From: Aliiglaciecola sp. CAU 1673
GTDB taxonomy: Bacteria > Pseudomonadota > Gammaproteobacteria > Enterobacterales > Alteromonadaceae
DNA: 64,000 nt
Direction of reading: 5' to 3'
Assembly: GCF_029223185.1 (NCBI RefSeq)
Contig: NZ_JARHUG010000020.1
Coordinates: forward strand, 1-64,000
In this document: positions 1 through 8,086 of the stretch, in pieces
Position numbering within the stretch: the first letter of the stretch is position 1
Layout: every line of letters begins with the position of its first letter
Position numbers and translations under genes: made by a program
Notes under the pieces: model-generated
Database searches by the model: none
What the model was told of the DNA's origin: nothing
The model's input: the letters and a program-made list of their open reading frames with translations, nothing else

Positions 1-93
1 GAGTACATTGAAGTTGATTACAACCGGCAAAGAAGGCACAGTGCTCTGGGCTACCTGAGCCCGGAAAACTATGAGAAAAAACTAGCAGCTTAA
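1..93 (+). CDS. IS3-family transposase, C-terminal end (partial)
   Basis: The first 30 codons up to a TAA at 91-93 encode the end of an IS3-type OrfB (DDE) transposase. The run EYIEVDYNRQRRHSALGY, followed by LSPENYEKK, is the conserved C-terminus of the integrase-core domain; the first Glu region lies just after the catalytic part of the family, which is outside the window. The upstream part is cut by the window edge, so whether the element is intact cannot be judged. It would catalyse transposition of its own element. Confidence 0.85.
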   Translation, partial: EYIEVDYNRQRRHSALGYLSPENYEKKLAA

Positions 94-122
94 CCGGTGT
101 CCACTTTTACTGGTGCAGATCA
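1..122 (+). mobile_element. Right end of an IS3-family insertion sequence
   Basis: Five bases after the transposase stop begins TGTCCACTTTTACTGGTGCA, then GATCA, ending at 122. Read from outside, this is a TGATCTGCACC... terminus, matching the 5'-TG...CA-3' ends and the AAAGTGGACA inner block usual for IS3-group terminal repeats. The left end lies outside the window, so the target duplication cannot be checked. Confidence 0.7.
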
Positions 123-443
123 GCTGGAGATTTTCCAACCTTTTTTATGCCAAATGGCTGATATACAGGGTGCCGAAATGGCTTTTGCGCCACCAAGCAT
201 CACCGTCCAATGAATATGCACACTTGATGCCTTTGCGACAAAGGCTTGGCAGTAAACGATCTGCAGACTGGCCCCGAGATACTCTGCAGCCTGCAATGCC
301 TGGCAGTTATTGGTGAATTTGTCTGTTAATGCTGTTTTATCTGAAAACACCGTTGTACCATCACCGTCGGCTACGGCGAAGGGCTTCAAGTAGCCATCTG
401 CAATGGCGTTGTATACAGGTGTTTGAACGCCTGGCTGTAATGT
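120..443 (-). pseudogene. Reading-frame remnant cut by the IS3 element
   Basis: A frame open for 107 codons on the minus strand lies between the deaminase gene and the IS end. It has no ATG; it is preceded by an in-frame TGA (444-446), and its own stop (TGA, 120-122) is made by the terminal bases of the IS. The encoded text (for example NAIADGYLKPFAVADGDGTT, then KTALTDKFTNNCQALQAAEYL) looks protein-like rather than random, but I do not recognise a family. The simplest reading is the N-terminal or middle part of an older gene whose 3' end was removed by the insertion. It could also be a chance open frame. Confidence 0.3.
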
Positions 444-480
444 TCAATAAAACGCCCGGATCTTGTCCAAGAACATCAGA

Positions 481-1059
481 TTAAGCCCGTTTATTTACAG
501 CACTTAAACCTTGCCAGTCTTCCAGATCCTGCTCGGGCTTCTCGGCCCGGAAATCGCCATAAAGGGCAATACCTTGGGGATCTTCCAGAATATCAACCTG
601 GATCCCCTTCTCCTTAAGCATTGCCTCATTGCCACCGGCATTGGTGACATCCCCCACCACCACACGGGCAAAGCCACGCATATACAGCAGCGTTGCGCAT
701 ACATCGCAGGGACTGAGGGTAGTGAAAAGCGTGGTCTTACTGAAATCTATGCGTCCGGCATCGCGGATGGCGCTGGTTTCGCCATGGTTATAGGGATGAT
801 CTTCCTGCACCAGGGTATTGTGGCCCTTGCCGACTATCTGCTTGGTCTGGTTATCGATAATCACCGCACCGATAGGACAACCGCCTTCATCATAGCTTTT
901 TTGTGCCAGATAAACGGCAATACGCATAAAATCTTCGTCATCCAGTGACTTAGCAAAGTGATGATCCATCAAAACATCCAAGCTTTTAGTCGGCATATGG
1001 GCAATGGCACGCAGTGCTTGCTGCGACTTGGGAGAAGATTTGCTTAATAAGGACGACAT
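481..1059 (-). CDS. Zinc-dependent nucleoside/cytosine deaminase family protein
   Basis: A 192-residue member of the cytidine/deoxycytidylate deaminase fold. The zinc site is plain: an HGE box (Glu as proton shuttle, His as zinc ligand) and a PCDVC box with both Cys ligands. The C-terminal segment (DPQGIALYGDF, then EKPEQDLEDW) resembles yeast Fcy1-type cytosine deaminase more than TadA or Cdd, so hydrolytic deamination of a free base or small nucleoside is likely; the substrate is inferred. The longest frame begins with a TTG at 1071, but the ATG at 1059 has GGAAA six bases upstream and is preferred. It is a single gene with about 65 bases to the next minus-strand gene. Confidence 0.85.
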   Translation of the reverse strand: MSSLLSKSSPKSQQALRAIAHMPTKSLDVLMDHHFAKSLDDEDFMRIAVYLAQKSYDEGGCPIGAVIIDNQTKQIVGKGHNTLVQEDHPYNHGETSAIRDAGRIDFSKTTLFTTLSPCDVCATLLYMRGFARVVVGDVTNAGGNEAMLKEKGIQVDILEDPQGIALYGDFRAEKPEQDLEDWQGLSAVNKRA

Positions 1060-1126
1060 AGTGTTTTCCAAGTTTATGATGTGAAAGCATTTATCCTATC
1101 TTGTTGCATGGCCAACAAAGGGTCAA

Positions 1127-2542
1127 TCAGAGACTGAATCCGGTCAGCTGTAATCCCAGCACCACATAGGCCCAATTGGCCGTCAGTTGCCATACAAACT
1201 GGCATTCAGGTGACTGCACCTGATACACCAGACATTGCTCGACCAAAAAAGGAGGCGCATCTTCGCGTACCGCGACGGCTCCAAGAAAGGTTAGGTTGCG
1301 TAAGGCCAGCGTTTCAAAAGCGTATTTGCTATTGCCATACATATCCGCTCCCATCCAGGCTTTACGGTTGACCAGTAAGCCGTCGAAACGCTGATAAGGT
1401 ACCAGATAACTCCAATTAGGATCGGGCATCCATTGTGTGCCGGCATATTGCCGGCCAACCCAGAGTTCAAACTGCTGAGAGAGCAGTTGGGCATGCATAA
1501 CGGAGTCAGTCTGTTGCAGTTGCACATGCAACCATATAGGGAGATCTTCACTAACGCCGGGAAGTGCTACCTGCCAAGGCTGGCCCGGTTTCGGAAATAG
1601 CTGCGATCCGGCGGGCACCACCAATGTCGCCCCCGTATTCACGTCCTGATAAATGTCATAATGAAAGGACATTGGATTAAACATGGCAAACAGCGTGGCT
1701 AACTGACTCAATCCAAGTTGGTCATCTGCAGTAGCTAGCAGTTCGGATAAAGTACGGGTTCGTACCCTGATCAACCTGGAATTTCCCAGGGCAATCTCTT
1801 CTCCCATCTGAGCATCAAGTTCTGCTGCAAAAAGCGCTCGGGTGCCGCCGCTGCCGGGCATCGTTCGCACTGTGCTTTGATTGAGCCTGGTTAATTGTTC
1901 TGCAGGGATCCCCCAACTGATATTTAAAGCGCCCTCCTCCAAACCTCCATTGCCAATAGCTAAAACCACACCTTGGGCATCAAAAATAGGCGCACCGGAA
2001 AGGCCGGGCAACAAGCTTTCATTGCCAAGTTTAATCACTTCCATCTCTGGGTTGGGATAGCCGTTCTGACGCAGTTTATTCAATACTTTGGAGGAGATAT
2101 TGTCAGCTAATTTTCGCCCGCCATAGCGCTGCTTAAATGAAAAACTATTAATTTCCCTGGTGTTTAGCGGGTAACCCAGGGTATGAATTTCCTCATCAAC
2201 GCTGGGCACTCTGGCACTGTAATTAAGTGCCGCCACCGGAGGTGCATTGTCGACCCGAAGCAAAACCAAATCGGCCTCTTTAAGCACTTTTTCAACGCTG
2301 GCAGAGCGGCTTACTCTGGGATTAGCATAATCGATGGTAATTTGGCTACTGCCATCCACTACATGTAAGGATGTCACAATATAATCTGATGACTGCCAGA
2401 CAAAACCGGTAGCCGCGTTACCCGTATCCACCGTGCGCACTTTTACCACCGACGGACGCACCTTATCGAAGGTGGATTGCATCTGCGCAACCGCAGTATG
2501 GCCAACACAACTGAAAATCAGGAGGGCGATAACGGCTCTCAT
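1127..2542 (-). CDS. Secreted trypsin-like serine protease (S1 fold)
   Basis: A 471-residue protein with an N-terminal signal peptide (cleavage probably after TAVAQ). Residues about 25-220 form a chymotrypsin-like domain of the DegP/HtrA style: SLHVVDG supplies the His, EADLVLLRV the Asp and GLSGAPI the Ser. The Ser motif departs from the usual GNSGGP. There is no PDZ domain; the remaining ~250 residues are a C-terminal domain I cannot name. It probably acts in the periplasm. The start ATG overlaps by four bases the stop of the upstream membrane-protein gene, so the two are translationally coupled and likely work together. Confidence 0.8.
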   Translation of the reverse strand: MRAVIALLIFSCVGHTAVAQMQSTFDKVRPSVVKVRTVDTGNAATGFVWQSSDYIVTSLHVVDGSSQITIDYANPRVSRSASVEKVLKEADLVLLRVDNAPPVAALNYSARVPSVDEEIHTLGYPLNTREINSFSFKQRYGGRKLADNISSKVLNKLRQNGYPNPEMEVIKLGNESLLPGLSGAPIFDAQGVVLAIGNGGLEEGALNISWGIPAEQLTRLNQSTVRTMPGSGGTRALFAAELDAQMGEEIALGNSRLIRVRTRTLSELLATADDQLGLSQLATLFAMFNPMSFHYDIYQDVNTGATLVVPAGSQLFPKPGQPWQVALPGVSEDLPIWLHVQLQQTDSVMHAQLLSQQFELWVGRQYAGTQWMPDPNWSYLVPYQRFDGLLVNRKAWMGADMYGNSKYAFETLALRNLTFLGAVAVREDAPPFLVEQCLVYQVQSPECQFVWQLTANWAYVVLGLQLTGFSL

Positions 2543-3156
2543 AACGCCTCCGTTTCACAAGCCAGCGACCAACTTGCCACCAGCAGGGAATGGGCTTGTC
2601 GAGCATCAAGGGTAGTGGCGATATTGGCAAGTTGAGACCACTGTCCCTTCTGTATTCGCCAGGCCGTTATGATTTCGTTGAGATCGGGAAACTGGCTTGG
2701 TTCAAGGTCGCGACAGGCTTCGGCGTCTGCAGCGTACAATACTGATGACTTACCCTGGCGGGCATTGGCATCCACTTCCACACCTTTTGGAAGGATCCCT
2801 AATTGCCGATAAGCCACCAGTTGACCGGCTTCTTTATCGCTAAACCCCATGGCTTTCCAGGTGACATGCTGCTCTGATTCCGACGGGGCGAGAAGATCGT
2901 GGGTGCGCACGTAAATGGCCGCCACCACAGATAGGGTTGCACAAATGCCAAAGGCCCCTATTCGCCAGGGCCTGACAGTAATCTTTTCGGTGGTGGAGAC
3001 CAAGCCAAGGGCTGCCGAGAGCAAGGCAACCAGGCCTACCACAACCTCCGCTACCACTTGCGTGACCGACAAGCCCATTAGCACGCCTAACAGCACACCA
3101 ATGCCCGCTCCTGAGAAGAGATCGGCGACGATAGACGAAGATGATCGGCTTTCCAT
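2539..3156 (-). CDS. Membrane protein of unknown function, coupled to the S1 protease
   Basis: About 205 residues. The N-terminal ~100 residues contain three hydrophobic segments (GAGIGVLLGVLMGLSV; VVVGLVALLSAALGL; IGAFGICATLSVVAAIYV), followed by a soluble domain of about 110 residues with a ring of charged and aromatic residues but no motif I recognise. Of two nearby ATGs (3162 and 3156), the second lies seven bases from GGGAG and is preferred; the first is only one base away. The stop overlaps the start of the secreted serine protease gene, suggesting a shared operon, perhaps a membrane anchor or partner for it. Confidence 0.6.
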   Translation of the reverse strand: MESRSSSSIVADLFSGAGIGVLLGVLMGLSVTQVVAEVVVGLVALLSAALGLVSTTEKITVRPWRIGAFGICATLSVVAAIYVRTHDLLAPSESEQHVTWKAMGFSDKEAGQLVAYRQLGILPKGVEVDANARQGKSSVLYAADAEACRDLEPSQFPDLNEIITAWRIQKGQWSQLANIATTLDARQAHSLLVASWSLACETEAL

Positions 3157-3378
3157 TTCCATACTCCCTGTAAACGGTTGAGGAAACAGAAGAAATATAG
3201 CAATACATGAATCGTAACGCCTGGACGGATGGATTTTGTTGATTTACACCTTGTTGCAATAAGGTGTGCCGCTATCGCCTTAAAACTAATCAACTGGACA
3301 TATCTTCTCTTTATCCAGCAAAGGGAATCCCTTAGCATTGCGCTTTAGATTAATAGCTTAGTTATCGAGTAGCCTTAT

Positions 3379-3543
3379 ATGAATCAGCCTCCCGCTATCT
3401 TGGTATCCACCTGGATAAAATTACTTCAGCAATCCGAACATTCGGAAGCCAAAGAGCAAGCAATGAAAATGCTGTTGGCCAGTTTCGGCACGATGAAAGC
3501 GGTAGAAGAATACGTAAAGGCCAATAAGCTGGACCTGCGCTAA
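3379..3543 (+). CDS. Small protein of 54 residues, unknown function
   Basis: A short frame starting MNQPPAILVSTWIKLLQQSE and ending KANKLDLR. It is highly helical (LLQQSEHSEAKEQAMKMLLASFG, interrupted by few breaks), mildly acidic, with no signal peptide or Cys. Shine-Dalgarno is weak (GAGTAGCC upstream). It lies alone between two minus-strand genes. Coding character is supported by amino-acid composition and by the intact frame filling its intergenic gap; I do not recognise a family. Confidence 0.5.
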   Translation: MNQPPAILVSTWIKLLQQSEHSEAKEQAMKMLLASFGTMKAVEEYVKANKLDLR

Positions 3544-3559
3544 AGGCTAAAAAGATCGA

Positions 3560-3632
3560 ACCACCAAGACGCAGAGATCACAGAGGCATACCTCATTTGA
3601 TGAAAACTCTTTGCCCTCTGTGTCTTGGTAGT
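3560..3632. repeat. Imperfect inverted repeat of the CACCAAGACACAGAG type
   Basis: Left arm 3560-3585 (ACCACCAAGACGCAGAG, then ATCACAGAG) and right arm 3613-3632, whose complement is ACTACCAAGACACAGAG. The arms pair as a long stem around about 27 bases of loop. Sequences of this type occur as scattered intergenic repeats in many bacteria. No open frame is present; it lies between the 54-residue gene and the AIM24-like gene, which converge. Confidence 0.6.
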
Positions 3633-3657
3633 AAGTATCTTCGCAATTGAATTGGTC

Positions 3658-4446
3658 CTAGCGCCCGCCAATCATATCGCCGATACCGCCAAGGACCGAT
3701 CCTTCCCCCTGACGACTGCCGCCCATTTTTGGTGCATGCTCAATAATGCGATCGGCAAGACGTGAGAACGGCAGACTTTGGATCCAGACTTTGCCATGAC
3801 CACGTAAGGTGGCCATAAACAAGCCTTCCCCACCAAAGAACATGCTCTTTAAGCCTTTTACCATTTCGATGTCGTACTCAATGCCGCTGGTAAAGGCGAC
3901 CAGACAACCGGTATCCAACCGCAGGGTTTCGCCCCGCAGTTCACGCTCAATAACCGTGCCCCCGGCATGCACAAAGGCCATACCATCGCCCTGTAAACGT
4001 TCCAGAATAAAGCCTTCACCGCCGAAAAAGCCGCTGCCCAGACGCCGGTTAAAGGTGATATCGACTTTGGTGCCCAAAGCGGCACAAAGAAAGGAGTCTT
4101 TCTGACAGGTAATTTCCTGGCCAAGGGCGGCCATATTGATTGGTATAATGCTGCCTGGAAAAGGCGCGGCAAAGGCCACTCTGCGCTTACCTACCCCCTG
4201 ATTGGTAAAGTGAGTCATAAACAGCGATTCACCGCTGATCACCCTTTTCCCGGCAGAGAACAGCTTACTCATAAAGCCTTGATTGACTTCTGAGCCGTCC
4301 CCCATCTTGGCCTCGAAGTTGATGCCTTCTTCCATGTAGTTCATGGCCCCGGCTTCGGCGATAACGGTTTCCCCCGGATCCAGTTCCACCTCCACCATCT
4401 GCATGGAGTTTCCAATGATCTCATAATCGATTTCATGACAACGCAT
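3658..4446 (-). CDS. AIM24 / TIGR00266-family protein
   Basis: A 262-residue protein of the AIM24 family, a trimeric beta-rich fold related to tryptophan RNA-binding attenuator protein. Family signatures: the N-terminal [20 protein letters not shown] block, then [65 protein letters not shown]. (The last segments are interrupted by ordinary residues.) No signal peptide or membrane segment. Bacterial members have no settled function; yeast AIM24 acts in mitochondrial inner-membrane organisation. AAGGAA six bases before the ATG supports the start. It is a single gene. Confidence 0.85.
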   Translation of the reverse strand: MRCHEIDYEIIGNSMQMVEVELDPGETVIAEAGAMNYMEEGINFEAKMGDGSEVNQGFMSKLFSAGKRVISGESLFMTHFTNQGVGKRRVAFAAPFPGSIIPINMAALGQEITCQKDSFLCAALGTKVDITFNRRLGSGFFGGEGFILERLQGDGMAFVHAGGTVIERELRGETLRLDTGCLVAFTSGIEYDIEMVKGLKSMFFGGEGLFMATLRGHGKVWIQSLPFSRLADRIIEHAPKMGGSRQGEGSVLGGIGDMIGGR

Positions 4447-4501
4447 GGCAAATTCCTTCTAGGATGTAATCCACTCTACCCTAGCCTTTTTTGCCACTCG
4501 A

Positions 4502-4533
4502 ACCAATAAAAAAGGGCACCGAAGTGCCCCTTA
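4502..4533 (-). terminator. Intrinsic terminator of the TonB-dependent receptor gene
   Basis: On the minus strand the sequence reads AAGGGGCAC-TTCG-GTGCCCTTTTTTATT: a strong GC stem with a TTCG tetraloop and a run of six T. It lies about 30 bases after the receptor stop. Confidence 0.85.
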
Positions 4534-4560
4534 ATTTGTTAATGCATTTTACCAGAACGA

Positions 4561-6783
4561 TTAGAAGTAGGTGTTGAAGCGCACACCAAACTCACTGGCA
4601 TCGTTGCTGAGGATCTGCAGAACGTAGTCACCCGTATTCAAACGCGCATTGTCATAGCGCTCATCGAAAATATTGCGTCCATAGAGTGCCACAGTCCAGT
4701 CACCATGGTACGGGGTGTAGGCAATATCCATGTTCACCAGTTCACGACTGTCTATCAGGGTAAGACGACCCGGATCAGCGCTTGGCTCACCGTACATATC
4801 ATCGCGGAAAGAGTAATCCATACGAAAATCCACGGTGGCGCCATTTTCCAAAGACAGCTCGTAGGATGGACTGATGGACAAGGTAAATTCAGGCGTCAGC
4901 GGTGCTACCGGTTTGACCCCGTTTTGCTCATCTACATCAACATCGATATAGCCCAAGCTGGTATGCAGCTTAAAGCCTTCGCCGATATAGGCCGTACTTT
5001 CCCACTCAATACCACGGGAAGTTTGCACTACCACCAGGTTAGCGGTGTCGAAGCCCCCTTCGCTGACAAAACTCACCTGATAAGGCAGATCGTCATATTC
5101 GGTATTGAAGAAGGCAATGCTCATGCTGAAGTTGCTGGTGACATCGCCCTTCAGACCCACTTCATAATTTGTCGCTGTAATATTTTCACTGGCCACAAAG
5201 CAATTGGGATTACCGAACAAGCAGTATGGACGGGCCGGAAACTGTCCAGACTGATAACCGCTTTGGATGCTACCGTAAACATTTAAGCCATTTTCCAAGG
5301 TGTAGTTGGCTGAAAGGTCATAGCTGACCTCATTCCAGTCATCTTCAGAGAAGAAAGGACCAATGCCCACGTTGGCAGTGGCCTCCTTCTCATCCTGGGT
5401 GTAACGCAGGCCACCGGATACACGCAGATCATCGGTCATGTCATAACCCACATTGACGAAGATTGCGCGACTGGTCGTTTCCTGATTAAGCTCAAGCAGG
5501 TTGGGACCACCATTAAAACGAGAATCTTCGCCCTGACGGTTACTCCCCTCTTCATTAAACCAATAAATACCAGAGACAAAGTCCCAGTTATCGAAATAAC
5601 CGTTAAGTTGCAGTTCCACAGAGGTTTGATCGGCGTCACCGCGCTCCGGGTAATGATCCAGTGCGAAAATGGTGCTGTCATCGTCTAAGCCGGCTTTGTA
5701 CTCAGATGTACGGTGGCTGACAATAGCCTTGGAAGACAGGGTGTCTGACCAGCCCCACTCTGCGGTCAAGGACAAACCACGCGCCTCGTTGGTTACGGTA
5801 GTAACTTCTTCGGTACCGGTAGCATTGTCATAGGGATCGGCCGCCACATCCGAGTTACGCAGTGGGCCTGAAGGTGTAGGCGCACCAAAGCGCATACCTG
5901 TGTAGTAGGCGCCATTGGGTACTTCATCAATCAAGGTGGTGTAAGGACGAAGACCGCCTTCGCCATCGTTGGCATCGGCCGTCAGCACCAAACTAAATTC
6001 ATCGCTTGGTGCAAAACGCACGGACAAACGGCCGTACATATCGCGGGTTTCACCCACATCATATTCCGCACTAGGAATATTAATAAACTCACCGATGCCG
6101 CCGCGGGCGTTGTACCCGGCGTTAAAGTTGAAAGACAGTTCGTCTGTCAAACCACGGTTAACAAAAGCATCGGCCTTTTTGCGACCACGGGTACCGCCTT
6201 CCAAACCAAACTTAGTCACTGCCACTTCATCGGGCTGTTTGGTAATGATATTGATAGCGCCACCAATGGAGTTACGTCCGTAAAGTGTGCCCTGTGGGCC
6301 ACGCAGCACTTCGATACGTTCGATGTTATTCAGGTTCCAGTTCTGCCCCACCTGACGGCCCAAATAAACGCCATCAACATAGACACTAACGCCGGGATCA
6401 GTGGTGATCAGATGGTCTTGTAAACCAATGCCACGAATAAAAGGATTGGCAGAAGATGTATGTCCCGCAGAGAAGCCGGTAACGTTAAGGTTAGGAACAA
6501 ATTTGCCGACATCGGTCAGATCGGTAATGCCCTGAGCGGCCAGCGCATCACCACTGAATGCACTCATGGCAATGGGAACTTCGTATATCACCTGTGAGCG
6601 CTTGGTGGCCGTTACGGTGATGGCTTCAATACGCTCATTTGTTGCTTGGTCAGATTCCGGCTCTTGAGCAACGGCCTGCCCTTGAAGGGCCATGGAAACG
6701 GCAAGACTGAGTAGCGTCAATCCGGTAGCGTGACGCAAAGAGGATAGGTTATTCAACGTGTGTTCTCCCAGTGGCTTGGACAT
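4561..6783 (-). CDS. TonB-dependent outer-membrane receptor
   Basis: About 740 residues from the ATG at 6783. The frame is open further up (to 6927), but a typical signal peptide (hydrophobic TGLTLLSLAVSMALQGQAVAQ) follows the 6783 ATG directly, so that start is chosen. The plug domain begins with a TonB-box-like ITVTATKR, followed by VPIAMSAFSGDAL, IRGIGLQDH and IERIEVLRGPQGTLYGRNSIGG; a ~550-residue beta-barrel ends in an aromatic residue (RFNTYF). It imports a substrate that cannot be read from the sequence. A Cys pair near the middle (CLFGNPNC) may form an extracellular-loop disulphide. No partner transporter is adjacent. A terminator follows. Confidence 0.93.
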   Translation of the reverse strand: MSKPLGEHTLNNLSSLRHATGLTLLSLAVSMALQGQAVAQEPESDQATNERIEAITVTATKRSQVIYEVPIAMSAFSGDALAAQGITDLTDVGKFVPNLNVTGFSAGHTSSANPFIRGIGLQDHLITTDPGVSVYVDGVYLGRQVGQNWNLNNIERIEVLRGPQGTLYGRNSIGGAINIITKQPDEVAVTKFGLEGGTRGRKKADAFVNRGLTDELSFNFNAGYNARGGIGEFINIPSAEYDVGETRDMYGRLSVRFAPSDEFSLVLTADANDGEGGLRPYTTLIDEVPNGAYYTGMRFGAPTPSGPLRNSDVAADPYDNATGTEEVTTVTNEARGLSLTAEWGWSDTLSSKAIVSHRTSEYKAGLDDDSTIFALDHYPERGDADQTSVELQLNGYFDNWDFVSGIYWFNEEGSNRQGEDSRFNGGPNLLELNQETTSRAIFVNVGYDMTDDLRVSGGLRYTQDEKEATANVGIGPFFSEDDWNEVSYDLSANYTLENGLNVYGSIQSGYQSGQFPARPYCLFGNPNCFVASENITATNYEVGLKGDVTSNFSMSIAFFNTEYDDLPYQVSFVSEGGFDTANLVVVQTSRGIEWESTAYIGEGFKLHTSLGYIDVDVDEQNGVKPVAPLTPEFTLSISPSYELSLENGATVDFRMDYSFRDDMYGEPSADPGRLTLIDSRELVNMDIAYTPYHGDWTVALYGRNIFDERYDNARLNTGDYVLQILSNDASEFGVRFNTYF

Positions 6784-6942
6784 AAGGCTATGTCGGCTCT
6801 TTTTGTGAGTGGGTAAGTATTTCCCGATACAAAAAGAGGTGCATGGTGCACCCCCTGGAGGATTATTATAAGCGGAACATCGGCACAAAGTCTTTATAAA
6901 TGCCGCTGAACTCAATAATTCACGCATTTAATCAATAGGTTA

Positions 6943-7482
6943 CTAAGAGTGTTTGGGCGCAAGCCTATTGTCATGTTGAGGTTTTAGTCGTTCCCAATCT
7001 TGTTCATGACGGATTTGATGCAGCGCGCTTGTCTGCTGACAAACCAGTTGTATACCCCCAAAACGGCTGAACAGACTATGCACTGAACCACGACGCCCAT
7101 TGGCCAGTTCTTGATGGACCATGGCGCACACCGATTGATTGACCGGCAAAAAAGCGGGTAAAGGCTTATCATGAAACGAGCTTGGCCGGCCGGTCAGTTT
7201 ACCGACCTCGGTCAAACCTTTGAGAATGGATGGCGTCAATAGTGGCATATCCACAGGCACTACAAGCAAACCACCCTTGCATTGCTGCGTAGACATTAGT
7301 TGATACATGACTTCCAACGCCTCGTAGGCACCCACTGGGGTCACCTGGATACGCTCACACTGACACTCTTGCATCAAGCGTTTTGCACGGGCAAGCAAAG
7401 TCATGCCGTCGATTTTTACCGACGCTCTGTCCCAGCCATCTTCATCACTATCAGTCCTGGTCATCACCAATCCGGTTAACAT
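6943..7482 (-). CDS. Degenerate MobA-like NTP-transferase
   Basis: A 179-residue protein with the layout of MobA/MocA nucleotidyltransferases: VVPVDMPLLTP is the family's metal-binding PxDMPLL block, LPAFLPVNQSV and ELANGRRGSVHSLF match the C-terminal half. The N-terminal nucleotide-binding loop (family LAGGxSxRMGxDK) is here LTGLVMTRTDSDEDGWDR, lacking the GG and Arg-Met. True MobA links GMP to molybdopterin in molybdenum-cofactor synthesis; this one may have lost catalysis or changed substrate. AGGAGA upstream supports the ATG at 7482. It lies alone, not beside moa/moe genes. Confidence 0.6.
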   Translation of the reverse strand: MLTGLVMTRTDSDEDGWDRASVKIDGMTLLARAKRLMQECQCERIQVTPVGAYEALEVMYQLMSTQQCKGGLLVVPVDMPLLTPSILKGLTEVGKLTGRPSSFHDKPLPAFLPVNQSVCAMVHQELANGRRGSVHSLFSRFGGIQLVCQQTSALHQIRHEQDWERLKPQHDNRLAPKHS

Positions 7483-7673
7483 GACCTGTCTCCTAAACCA
7501 AGCTTTTGGTATCTCTGCTTACGACGATTCTACATGACGATTGTTAAACAATTAGGTCAATGCGATAACTCATTTTAGTCCCACATCTTCCCCCGGAAAC
7601 TACGAAAAAATCGTTTATTCACCCGTTGGATGACATGACGTTATCTGTCCCTTGGCCCGTTGCATATTACACA

Positions 7674-7718
7674 AATAAAAAAGGCCCTGTTATCCCCGAA
7701 TATTGGGAATAAAGGGCC
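7674..7718 (-). terminator. Intrinsic terminator of the candidate small RNA
   Basis: Minus strand: GGCCCT...AGGGCC closing a 14-base-arm imperfect stem with a 7-8 nt loop, followed directly by TTTTTTATTTG. No minus-strand protein gene ends here, so the terminator implies a separate transcript. Confidence 0.7.
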
Positions 7719-7864
7719 ATCTGGTCGTCACCCTAGCCGGGGCTGGGTAAAGCGTTATTAAGGTGGCCAGTGGCCTGCGACGGCATATTCTTATTGTTGT
7801 TACGTCCTGTGATGCCCCTTCCCTGTGCTGCTCTGTGAGCAGATGGCCCGCCTCGCTTCCTGGG
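7674..7864 (-). ncRNA. Candidate sigma-54-dependent small RNA with ARN repeats
   Basis: About 190 nt between a sigma-54-like promoter and an intrinsic terminator, with no open frame. Predicted stems in order: GGCCC/GGGCC near the 5' end; CTGCTC/GAGCAG; GGCC/GGCC; ACCCAGCC/GGCT-GGGT; and the terminator. Between the second and third stems is an apparently unpaired stretch AACAACAATAAGAAT (minus strand, 7801-7787), five perfect ARN triplets, the motif bound by the distal face of Hfq; similar CA-rich motifs define the Pseudomonas CrcZ family. A role as an Hfq-binding regulatory RNA is inference. Transcript ends are estimated from promoter and terminator positions. Confidence 0.5.
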
Positions 7865-7874
7865 CCAATTACTT

Positions 7875-7891
7875 AGCACCCATAGTGCCAA
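7875..7891 (-). promoter_or_regulatory. Sigma-54-like (-24/-12) promoter
   Basis: The minus strand reads TTGGCACTATGGGTGCT. The GG (7889-7888) and GC (7877-7876) dinucleotides are separated by exactly ten bases, as required for sigma-54, and TTGGCAC matches the -24 consensus; the -12 part (GTGCT) has one mismatch to TTGCT. The start would fall near 7864. No enhancer-binding-protein site was identified. Confidence 0.5.
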
Positions 7892-8086
7892 CATTTTTTT
7901 ATTAATTATTTCAACAGCTTAAATCATAACCCCAGTTCGTCCAACACCATCAAATAGTTGTTTTGGTGCAATCCTGAACCATAATTGTGCATTTTCTCAG
8001 CGGACACCTTGGCAAATCACTGGAATTACCGCGCCCAAAGCCCACATTGTGGTATAAAAGCGGCCTTGTTTTCTGATAGCCAAACC

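Noticed and set aside
6837-6853. GGTGC-n5-GCACC palindrome upstream of the first TonB receptor
   Set aside because: Short stem without a nearby promoter or known motif; no iron (Fur) box could be recognised.
7871-7905. Plus-strand terminator GCAC-CCATA-GTGC plus T run
   Set aside because: The stem is only four base pairs and no plus-strand gene ends there; the minus-strand promoter reading explains the same bases better.
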